Below, one piece after another: positions 1-5,062 of a DNA stretch of 5,062 nucleotides; the stretch's first letter is position 1, and each line of letters opens with the position of its first letter. The notes below the pieces were generated by a model, which ran no database searches, was not told where the DNA came from, and saw nothing but the letters and a program-made list of their open reading frames with translations. Location: assembly GCA_030043285.1 (NCBI GenBank), contig JASHXZ010000464.1, positions 1 through 5,062 on the forward strand, written 5' to 3'. Made by a program: the position numbers and the translations under genes. Source of the DNA: Xanthobacteraceae bacterium (lineage in GTDB: Bacteria; Pseudomonadota; Alphaproteobacteria; Rhizobiales; Xanthobacteraceae).

Positions 1-642
1 GCTGCGGGCGTCCTCTTCGGTCGACTTCAGGCCGGAATAACCGACGGCGACGTGGACGTGGCCGTGTACGCGCCAGACCGAAGAGGCAATCGCGTTCCAC
101 TGCTTCTCCGCTGGCGGCGGTGGCGGCGGCGGCGGAGCTGGAGGCGCCGCGGCCTGCCGCTCGACCTCGGCCAATGCGCCCGCCGGCGGCGGCGAGGCGC
201 TCGCTTCATCGGCGATCTGCTTGACGTCTGGATTGCCGGCGGCGATGCGCGCCACAGCGTCGGCGTCGAGCTTGTTGGCGATGCTGTAATCGATGACGGC
301 GGAATTCTTGTCGCCGCTGTGGAACTCGGCGAGCGCGCGGCTCACATAAGCCACGATATTACGCGGCGTCAGCTTAAGCGCCTCGGTGTAATCGCCGATG
401 GCGCGCTCGCTGTTGCCCTGCTTCAAATAGGCGGAGGCGCGGTAGACGTAAGCGTCGGCGCGGTTCTGCGGCGACTCGCTCGTGTCCGGGATGATGTTGC
501 TGCACGCCGGAACGGCGACGGCAGGATCCTTCGACTGGCAGCTGTCCCAGTCCTGCTGGCTGGCTGCCAGCGCCGGCGCTGCCGACAGCAAACCAAGGCT
601 CAACGCAGCGACTGCCCTGCAACTTCCCCCAAACATCGCCAT
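1..642 (-). CDS. secreted TPR protein with polyproline linker and DUF4189-like C-terminus (C-terminal part missing)
   Basis: The reading frame is open from ATG at 642 down to position 1 with no stop, giving 214 residues; the rest lies outside the window. Residues 1-26 form a Sec-type signal peptide: an Ala/Leu-rich stretch ending in ALA, with likely cleavage A26/A27. The protein is therefore probably periplasmic. Residues 62-95 (ADAYVYRASAYLKQGN..., then A-I-x-D-Y-x-x-A-L) read as a tetratricopeptide repeat, and about 96-128 as a second, weaker one. A low-complexity linker at 150-178 contains eight consecutive prolines. After it, W182-N-A-I-A and a GYSG segment around 201-204 resemble the start of a DUF4189 domain; this is pattern memory, not a search. 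Two cysteines (C35, C47) could form a disulfide. A second ATG at 636 is in frame. No strong Shine-Dalgarno is visible, only AATGGGGC next to the start. It is divergent from nap, and nothing visible links it to nitrate reduction. TPR units usually mediate protein-protein contacts; the function here is unknown. Confidence 0.85.
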   Translation of the reverse strand, partial: MAMFGGSCRAVAALSLGLLSAAPALAASQQDWDSCQSKDPAVAVPACSNIIPDTSESPQNRADAYVYRASAYLKQGNSERAIGDYTEALKLTPRNIVAYVSRALAEFHSGDKNSAVIDYSIANKLDADAVARIAAGNPDVKQIADEASASPPPAGALAEVERQAAAPPAPPPPPPPPAEKQWNAIASSVWRVHGHVHVAVGYSGLKSTEEDARS

Positions 643-715
643 GCCCCATTCATTCGCCCACACCGCTTAGACTACCACCAAATCCCCCGGCCCGGTCTAT
701 GTATGCGAGCGCTGC

Positions 716-737
716 AACGGCGGGAAGGCCAGCCGTT
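716..737. repeat. inverted repeat AACGGC / GCCGTT, 10-base loop
   Basis: AACGGC (716-721) and GCCGTT (732-737) are perfect reverse complements around a 10-base spacer. No T-run follows on either side, so it does not look like an intrinsic terminator. It lies 75-95 bases upstream of the TPR gene start and directly next to a second inverted repeat. A six-base stem can arise by chance in GC-rich DNA. Confidence 0.4.
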
Positions 738-739
738 CG

Positions 740-753
740 CAAATCGCTATTTG
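740..753. promoter_or_regulatory. short palindrome CAAAT-CGCT-ATTTG, possible operator
   Basis: CAAAT (740-744) and ATTTG (749-753) form a perfect five-base dyad around CGCT in an AT-richer island of the divergent spacer. The spacing (5-4-5) is like that of FNR-type sites, but the half-sites differ from TTGAT/ATCAA and face the other way, so I do not call it an FNR/FixK box. It could be an operator for another dimeric regulator, most likely acting on the TPR gene about 100 bases away, or it may be chance. Confidence 0.3.
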
Positions 754-904
754 GCCGATCCTCCTTCGTCTTTCATGCGGCACCGTACGAACCTTAAGGC
801 CTGGAAGGCGGTCATCTATTCCAGCGTTGAGGGGGTCAGCAGCAAGAAGATGAGGTGGCGGTGCCCGCCTGAATTTTGCGGCCTGTGAGCAGCTTTGGCG
901 GTTA

Positions 905-950
905 CTGAGTGGTCGGTTCTTAAGCGCCGAGCCTATGCTGGCTGAGTGGT
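905..950 (+). repeat. 9-base direct repeat CTGAGTGGT
   Basis: CTGAGTGGT occurs at 905-913 and again at 942-950, 37 bases apart start to start, within 90 bases of the napE start. Tandem direct sites upstream of an operon can be binding sites for a response regulator, but two copies of nine bases are weak evidence and no known motif is recognised. Confidence 0.35.
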
Positions 951-993
951 GTCGTCAGATCGTCTCAATCGAGGCATTGGCCCTGGGTCTCGG

Positions 994-1179
994 ATGCCGG
1001 AGGTTGCTCATTCATTAGGGGACGCCAGGGCGCAAACGCGGCGCATGGAAATCTACGCATTTCTGATTGTGACGGTTGTGCTGATGCCAGCGCTCGCTGT
1101 CGCGACGGTTGGCACCTGGGGTCTCACGGTTTGGATTTATCAGGCGATCAATGGCCCGCCTGGCCCTCCTGGAAAGTGA
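994..1179 (+). CDS. napE: NapE, small membrane protein of the periplasmic nitrate reductase operon
   Basis: The product is 61 residues from ATG 994. An N-terminal cytoplasmic segment carries T15-R16-R17-M-E, followed by one long hydrophobic span at about 22-48 (AFLIVTVVLMPALAVATVG...). The tail N-G-P-P-G-P-P-G-K is characteristic of NapE, whose members are about 60 residues and end in a GPPG stretch. NapE is a single-span inner-membrane protein found at the head of nap operons in alphaproteobacteria and some others; its role is not settled. Start choice: ATG 994 keeps the basic residues that precede the membrane span in the family. ATG 1045 would remove them, and GTG 946 would add 16 residues. 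None has a good Shine-Dalgarno. It ends 8 bases before napD and is the first gene of the operon in this window. Confidence 0.88.
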   Translation: MPEVAHSLGDARAQTRRMEIYAFLIVTVVLMPALAVATVGTWGLTVWIYQAINGPPGPPGK

Positions 1180-1181
1180 GG
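1178..1181 (+). promoter_or_regulatory. ribosome binding site of napD
   Basis: GAGG at 1178-1181 lies six bases before ATG 1188 and overlaps the TGA stop of napE (1177-1179). This supports ATG 1188 as the napD start and hence the long N-terminus of NapD, and it suggests translational coupling between napE and napD. Confidence 0.6.
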
Positions 1182-1187
1182 CCCGCC

Positions 1188-1514
1188 ATGGCAAACAGCC
1201 TGCCGGTGTCAAACGTTGACCGTCGCAAGTTTCTCAACGGCCGTTGGCCCGGGCGCGCCAAAGAGCAAGCAAACAAGCGTTTCGAAGTCGCGAGCCTCCT
1301 CGTTCAGGTCAAACCCGAGCGGTTGGATACCGTCGCCCGCATCATTGCAGGGCTGCCTGGCTCGCAAATTTACAGCCGCAGTCCGCAAGGCAAGATCGTG
1401 GTTGTCGTCGAAGCCGACAACGTCGGCGACATCGGCATCACGCTCAACTTGATCTCTTCCATGCCGCACGTCTTGTCAGCGGCACTGGTCTTTCACGGTA
1501 CCGACGAGGTCTGA
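1188..1514 (+). CDS. napD: NapD, Tat signal-peptide chaperone for NapA, with N-terminal extension
   Basis: The product is 108 residues. The core from about residue 32 matches the NapD family: VASLLVQVKPERLD, a LPG turn at 56-58, G-K-I-V-V-V-V-E-A at 68-76, and V-L-S-A-A-L-V-F-H at 95-103. NapD is a small cytoplasmic protein of ferredoxin-like fold that binds the twin-arginine signal peptide of NapA. It holds back export until the molybdenum cofactor is inserted. Here about 31 extra residues precede the core and include D11-R-R-K-F-L-N-G-R-W20. That resembles both a Tat motif without its hydrophobic part and the N-terminus of NapF. E. coli NapD has only a few residues before the equivalent core. 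No ATG, GTG or TTG occurs in frame between V7 (GTG 1206) and the core, so most of the extension must be translated. The next gene, napA, encodes its client. Confidence 0.95.
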   Translation: MANSLPVSNVDRRKFLNGRWPGRAKEQANKRFEVASLLVQVKPERLDTVARIIAGLPGSQIYSRSPQGKIVVVVEADNVGDIGITLNLISSMPHVLSAALVFHGTDEV

Positions 1515-1538
1515 CCTTTCAGCAACGGCGTGTTGGTC

Positions 1539-4043
1539 ATGGAGCACAATCGCGTGGACCGTCGAGAGCTCTTGAAATTGGAAGCAGCCGCCATGGCCGC
1601 CGCCGCGGGAGGCATGCCAGTTTCTGCCGCCGCGCAGAATCTCGTTACCGACCGTACTCTGACCGAGTTGAAGTGGAGCAAGGCGCCGTGCCGATTCTGC
1701 GGCACCGGCTGCGGCGTCATGGTCGCGACCAAGGATGGGCGCGTCGTCGCCACGCACGGTGACGCCAAGGCAGAGGTCAATCGCGGTTTGAACTGCGTGA
1801 AAGGGTATTTTCTCGCCAAGGTAATGTATGGCGACGACCGCCTTACGCATCCACTGCTTCGTAAGAAGAACGGTCGCTACGACAAGAACGGCGACTTTAC
1901 CCCGGTTTCTTGGGACGAAGCCTTCGACGTGATGGCCGAGAAATTTAAGGATGCGCTCAAGAAGCGCGGGCCAAGCGGCGTCGGCATGTTCGGATCGGGT
2001 CAGTGGACGATCTGGGAGGGCTACGCGGCGAACAAGCTGTTCAAGGCCGGTTTCCGCTCCAACAACCTCGATCCCAATGCGCGTCACTGCATGGCGTCAG
2101 CGGTCATGGGATTCATGCGGACGTTCGGCATGGACGAGCCGATGGGCTGCTACGACGATTTCGAGGCTGCCGACGCGTTCGTGCTGTGGGGCTCGAATAT
2201 GGCGGAGATGCACCCGATCCTGTGGAGCCGCCTGACCGACCGCAGGCTGAGCGCGCCGCATGTGAGGGTCGCTGTGCTTTCGACCTTCGAGCACCGCTCA
2301 TTCGACCTCGCCGACATTCCGATTGTGTTCAAGCCGCAAACCGATCTTGTGCTCCTCAACGCGATCGCCAACCACATCATCACGACCGGCCGCGTCAACA
2401 AGGATTTCGTCCTTGGGCACGCCATCTTCAAAATTGGCCAGACAGACATCGGCTACGGTCTGCGGCCTGAAAATCCGCTCGAGCAGAAAGCCACGGGTCG
2501 CGCGAAAGCGGGCGAAGCGCGCGATGCCTCGTTCGAGGATTACGTGAAATTTGTTTCTGAATATACCCTGGACAAGGCAGCCGGTATGTCCGGCGTGCCG
2601 GTCGATCGTCTGCGCCAGTTGGCCGAGATCTATGCCGATCCAAAGACCAAGGTCATGAGCCTCTGGACCATGGGCTTCAACCAGCACACGCGCGGCGTCT
2701 GGTGCAACAATCTCGTTTATAATCTTCATCTTTTGACGGGCAAGATTTCCGAACCGGGCAACAGCCCGTTCTCGCTGACCGGCCAGCCCTCGGCGTGCGG
2801 CACGGCGCGCGAAGTCGGCACCTTCTCCCACCGGCTGCCGGCCGACATGCTGGTGGCCAACAAGGATCATCGCGACAAGACCGAGGCGATCTGGCAGGTG
2901 CCGCAGGGCACCATCAATCCGAAGCCCGGTTACCACGCGGTGCTGCAGAACCGCATGCTGCGCGATGGCCTGCTCAACGCGTACTGGATACAGGTGAACA
3001 ACAATCTCCAGGCCGCGCCCAATATGAACGAGGAGACCTATCCGGGCTATCGCAATCCGGAAAACTTCATCGTCGTTTCCGAAGCTTATCCGACCGTGAC
3101 CGCGCAGGCCGCCGACCTGGTGCTGCCGACCGCCATGTGGGTGGAGAAGGAGGGCGCTTACGGCAACGCCGAGCGGCGCACCCAGTTCTGGCATCAACTG
3201 GTGAACCCGCCCGGCGAGGCCCGTTCCGATCTGTGGCAGCTCATGGAGTTCGCCAAGCGCTTCAAAATCGAGGAGGTGTGGCCGGACGACCTCATCGCCA
3301 AGAAGCCGGAAGTGCGCGGCAGGACGCTGTTCGATGTCCTCTACAGGAACGGTGCGGTCGACAAGTATCCGCTCTCCGATGTCGCGGCAGGTTACGAGAA
3401 CCAGGAATCGAAGGCATTCGGTTTCTACGTGCAAAAGGGATTGTTCGAGGAGTACGCACAATTTGGCCGCGGCCATGGCCATGACCTCGCGCCGTTCGAC
3501 ATGTACCACGAGGTGCGCGGCCTGCGCTGGCCGGTCGTCGACGGTAAGGAGACCCGTTGGCGCGATCGGGAGGGCTACGATCCCTACGTGAAGCCGGGTG
3601 AAGCCGTGCGCTTCTATGGTTTCCCCGACGGCAAGGCACGCATATTTGCTCTGCCTTACGAGCCGCCGGCGGAGTCTCCAGACAGCACATACCCTTATTG
3701 GCTGGTGACCGGACGCGTGCTCGAGCACTGGCACTCCGGGTCGATGACGAGGCGTGTGCCGGAACTCTATCGCGCCTTTCCCAATGCCGTCTGCTTCATC
3801 CATCCGGACGATGCGGCAGACCTTAAATTACGTCGCGGCGACGAGGTCAAAGTGGAATCGCGTCGCGGTTTCATACGCACGCGCCTGGAAACACGCGGGC
3901 GCGATCGCATGCCGCGTGGCGTCGTGTTCGTGCCCTGGTTCGACGAGAGCCAGCTCATCAACAAAGTGACACTCGACGCCACCGATCCGATCTCCCTGCA
4001 GACCGATTTTAAGAAATGTGCCGCCCGCATCGAGCGTGTGTGA
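1539..4043 (+). CDS. napA: NapA, catalytic subunit of periplasmic nitrate reductase
   Basis: NapA reduces nitrate to nitrite in the periplasm with a Mo-bis-MGD cofactor and one [4Fe-4S] cluster. From ATG 1539 it has 834 residues, close to the family's roughly 830. A Tat signal (D7-R-R-E-L-L-K13, then Ala-rich, likely cleavage after A30-A-A32) opens the protein. Cluster ligands are C51, C54, C58 (CRFCGTGC) and C86, followed by K88, the conserved lysine between cluster and pterin. C184 in A-R-H-C-M-A-S is the expected molybdenum ligand. G-F-N-Q-H-T-R-G (379-386) belongs to the conserved active-site region. The C-terminal MGD-binding domain runs from about 718 ([17 protein letters not shown]) to the end. 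No frame break or missing key residue was seen. The start is uncertain: GTG 1530, ATG 1539 and GTG 1554 are all in frame, and the only good Shine-Dalgarno serves GTG 1554 (829 residues). It lies 24 bases after napD and 11 before napB. Confidence 0.97.
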   Translation: MEHNRVDRRELLKLEAAAMAAAAGGMPVSAAAQNLVTDRTLTELKWSKAPCRFCGTGCGVMVATKDGRVVATHGDAKAEVNRGLNCVKGYFLAKVMYGDDRLTHPLLRKKNGRYDKNGDFTPVSWDEAFDVMAEKFKDALKKRGPSGVGMFGSGQWTIWEGYAANKLFKAGFRSNNLDPNARHCMASAVMGFMRTFGMDEPMGCYDDFEAADAFVLWGSNMAEMHPILWSRLTDRRLSAPHVRVAVLSTFEHRSFDLADIPIVFKPQTDLVLLNAIANHIITTGRVNKDFVLGHAIFKIGQTDIGYGLRPENPLEQKATGRAKAGEARDASFEDYVKFVSEYTLDKAAGMSGVPVDRLRQLAEIYADPKTKVMSLWTMGFNQHTRGVWCNNLVYNLHLLTGKISEPGNSPFSLTGQPSACGTAREVGTFSHRLPADMLVANKDHRDKTEAIWQVPQGTINPKPGYHAVLQNRMLRDGLLNAYWIQVNNNLQAAPNMNEETYPGYRNPENFIVVSEAYPTVTAQAADLVLPTAMWVEKEGAYGNAERRTQFWHQLVNPPGEARSDLWQLMEFAKRFKIEEVWPDDLIAKKPEVRGRTLFDVLYRNGAVDKYPLSDVAAGYENQESKAFGFYVQKGLFEEYAQFGRGHGHDLAPFDMYHEVRGLRWPVVDGKETRWRDREGYDPYVKPGEAVRFYGFPDGKARIFALPYEPPAESPDSTYPYWLVTGRVLEHWHSGSMTRRVPELYRAFPNAVCFIHPDDAADLKLRRGDEVKVESRRGFIRTRLETRGRDRMPRGVVFVPWFDESQLINKVTLDATDPISLQTDFKKCAARIERV
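1541..1544 (+). promoter_or_regulatory. GGAG, possible ribosome binding site for an internal GTG start of napA
   Basis: GGAG at 1541-1544 lies nine bases upstream of GTG 1554, which is in frame and would give an N-terminus M-D-R-R-E-L-L-K. The 24 bases between napD and ATG 1539 contain no purine-rich Shine-Dalgarno. GTG 1554 keeps the whole twin-arginine motif and brings the protein to 829 residues, so it is a credible real start. Confidence 0.4.
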
Positions 4044-4048
4044 AGGAG
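4043..4048 (+). promoter_or_regulatory. ribosome binding site of napB
   Basis: AAGGAG at 4043-4048 is the strongest Shine-Dalgarno in the window. It sits six bases before ATG 4055 and overlaps the last base of the napA stop, fixing the napB start. Confidence 0.8.
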
Positions 4049-4054
4049 CGGGCG

Positions 4055-4522
4055 ATGAAAGACCGCCGTAAACCGCTTGCTGCAGCGATCCTGGTGACCC
4101 TCGTATCGAGCATCGCCACGGCGCAAACCTTTTCGGCGCTACGCGGCGCGACACCGCTCGAGCAGGAGGGGCCAGCGCCGCCACTTACGCCGCAACGGAA
4201 CACCGCGTTGCGCGAGGCTCGAAATTATCCGGAGCAGCCTCCCGTCATTCCGCATTCGATCGAGGGCTACGAGGTCAGCGCGCGCGCCAACAAATGCCTG
4301 TCATGCCATGCGCGAACCCGCACTGGCGAGTCCCAGGCACCGATGATCTCCATCACGCATTTTATCGATCGTGACGGAGAGCTCTTGGCATCAGTGTCGC
4401 CGCGCCGCTACTTTTGCACCGCGTGTCACGTGCCTCAGCACGACGTGACGCCGCCGATTGGAAACAACTTTGTCGACATCGACACGCTGTTGAGCCGTAC
4501 AGCGCCCGGAACAGGTCGATGA
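4055..4522 (+). CDS. napB: NapB, periplasmic dihaem cytochrome c subunit of nitrate reductase
   Basis: NapB passes electrons from NapC to NapA as part of the NapAB complex in the periplasm. The product has 155 residues. Residues 1-23 form a signal peptide (K-D-R-R-K, then a hydrophobic stretch, ending in A-T-A before Q24). Export through Sec is expected because haem is attached after transport. Two c-type haem motifs are visible: C81-L-S-C-H85 and C121-T-A-C-H125. The family's surrounding motifs are intact: P-P-V-I-P-H67-S-I-E-G-Y, T-H102-F, and [13 protein letters not shown]67 and H102 are the likely distal haem ligands by analogy with known NapB structures. ATG 4055 has a strong AAGGAG. The gene starts 11 bases after napA, and its last four bases overlap the napC start. 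Confidence 0.97.
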   Translation: MKDRRKPLAAAILVTLVSSIATAQTFSALRGATPLEQEGPAPPLTPQRNTALREARNYPEQPPVIPHSIEGYEVSARANKCLSCHARTRTGESQAPMISITHFIDRDGELLASVSPRRYFCTACHVPQHDVTPPIGNNFVDIDTLLSRTAPGTGR

Positions 4523-5062
4523 ATACGGCCGACGGTTCGCGCCCCTCATTTGCCAGACGCGCCAGCGCTTTTGTGCGCGAGATATGGGGGGTACTGCGCA
4601 AGCCGAGTTCGGTGTTCAGCCTCGGCGCTCTGGTTTTTGCCGGCTTCGTGGCCGGAATCGTCTTTTGGGGCGGGTTCAATACGGTACTTGAACTCACCAA
4701 TACCGAGCAGTTTTGCATCTCCTGTCATGAGATGCGGGACAATGTGTTTGCCGAGCTGAAGACGACCATCCACTATACCAACCGATCCGGCGTGCGGGCT
4801 CATTGTCCCGATTGCCATGTCCCGCACAACTGGACGAACAAGATCGCGCGCAAGATGCAGGCCTCAAACGAAGTGTGGGGCAAGATTTTCGGCGAGGTCG
4901 ATATGCGCGAGGAGTTCCAGGACCACCGTCTCGAACTGGCGGAGCGGGAATGGGCGCGCATGAAGGCCAACGACTCGCTCGAGTGCCGGAATTGTCACAG
5001 CGCCGACTCGATGGATATCACGCGGCAAAGCCCGCGGGCGGCGGCCGCGCATCAGCGCTTTT
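4519..5062 (+). CDS. napC: NapC, membrane-anchored tetrahaem quinol dehydrogenase (3' end outside window)
   Basis: NapC belongs to the NapC/NirT/NrfH family. It oxidises quinol at the periplasmic face of the inner membrane and feeds electrons to NapB/NapA. The first 181 codons are present. A cytoplasmic N-terminus (1-30, basic) is followed by one membrane anchor at about 31-53 ([15 protein letters not shown]...). Three haem motifs are visible: C66-I-S-C-H70, C96-P-D-C-H100 and C156-R-N-C-H160. The family's fourth motif should follow shortly after the window end. M72, two residues after the first haem motif, matches the unusual haem ligation site known in this family. The segment [19 protein letters not shown] (107-125) is typical. 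ATG 4519 overlaps the napB stop as ATGA and has only a weak AGG nearby, so translation is probably coupled to napB. Confidence 0.96.
   Translation, partial: MNTADGSRPSFARRASAFVREIWGVLRKPSSVFSLGALVFAGFVAGIVFWGGFNTVLELTNTEQFCISCHEMRDNVFAELKTTIHYTNRSGVRAHCPDCHVPHNWTNKIARKMQASNEVWGKIFGEVDMREEFQDHRLELAEREWARMKANDSLECRNCHSADSMDITRQSPRAAAAHQRF

Larger units (their letters stand above)
643..993. other. divergent intergenic region upstream of napE
   Basis: About 350 bases separate the divergent TPR gene from napE, and no reading frame here looks like a real protein. The + strand open frame that crosses into it starts inside the TPR gene and has an arginine-rich shadow composition. Promoters for both directions should lie here. 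I checked every TTG on the + strand from 643 to 1045 for the TTG-N8-CAA core of FNR/FixK/NnrR sites and found none. A TATGCT at 934-939 resembles a -10 element, but no -35 sits at the right distance. Small repeats in the region are listed separately. Confidence 0.7.

Noticed and set aside
374..649. 91-residue open frame on the - strand starting at ATG 649
   Set aside because: It is one base out of frame with the TPR gene that begins at ATG 642; its product has no recognisable features, while the other frame has a clear signal peptide and TPR.
827..839. TTGAGGGGGTCAG as an FNR/FixK-type box
   Set aside because: Spacing between the half-sites is five bases where six are needed, and the second half reads TCAG, not TCAA.
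52..888. 278-residue open frame on the + strand
   Set aside because: Arginine-rich, low-complexity shadow lying opposite the TPR gene, whose own frame shows a signal peptide, TPR units and sensible composition. It then runs into non-coding spacer.
934..939. TATGCT as a -10 element for napE
   Set aside because: Only four of six bases match, and the position 16-18 bases upstream reads GGTCGG or similar, with no -35 resemblance.
1218..1247. NapD as a Tat-exported protein because of its R-R-K-F-L motif
   Set aside because: No hydrophobic region or cleavage site follows the arginines, and NapD is a cytoplasmic chaperone in all known cases.
1476..2087. 203-residue antisense frame across the napD-napA junction
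   Set aside because: Shadow of two well-supported genes; no family resemblance.
2795..3484. 229-residue + strand frame inside napA
   Set aside because: Out-of-frame shadow with Arg/Gly/Ala-rich composition; napA itself is intact through this stretch.
2298..3803. 501-residue antisense open frame inside napA
   Set aside because: A long open frame on the opposite strand of a GC-rich, strongly codon-biased gene is expected by chance. The product has no recognisable domain and there is no ribosome site of note.

Overview
The window carries most of a periplasmic nitrate reductase (Nap) operon on the + strand, in the order napE-napD-napA-napB-napC. The 3' end of napC is cut off by the window edge. 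A periplasmic TPR/DUF4189-like protein gene lies divergently upstream and is also cut off, at position 1. The compact napEDABC order without napF, napG or napH, the high-GC codon use, and NapA and NapC proteins that read like those of Bradyrhizobium and relatives point to an alphaproteobacterium, probably Hyphomicrobiales (Rhizobiales). This placement is inferred from remembered family sequences, not from a search.

Layout. 1-642 (-): secreted protein with two TPR units, a polyproline linker and the beginning of a DUF4189-like C-terminal domain. 643-993: non-coding divergent spacer holding two small inverted repeats and one 9-base direct repeat; no convincing FNR/FixK box or sigma-70 promoter was found. 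994-1179: napE. 1188-1514: napD. 1539-4043: napA. 4055-4522: napB. 4519-5062: napC, first 181 codons. Gaps are 8, 24 and 11 bases, and the last pair shares an ATGA overlap, so this is almost certainly one transcription unit.

How the genes work together. NapC, a membrane-anchored tetrahaem cytochrome, takes electrons from quinol in the inner membrane and passes them to dihaem NapB. NapB reduces the [4Fe-4S] cluster and Mo-bis-MGD centre of NapA, which reduces nitrate to nitrite in the periplasm. NapD is the cytoplasmic chaperone that binds the NapA Tat signal peptide. NapE is a single-span membrane protein of unclear role.

I do not see a new system here. The points most worth a second look are a NapF-like, Tat-like N-terminal extension on NapD, an uncertain napA start where the only good Shine-Dalgarno serves an internal GTG, and an upstream region without a recognisable anaerobic regulator box.
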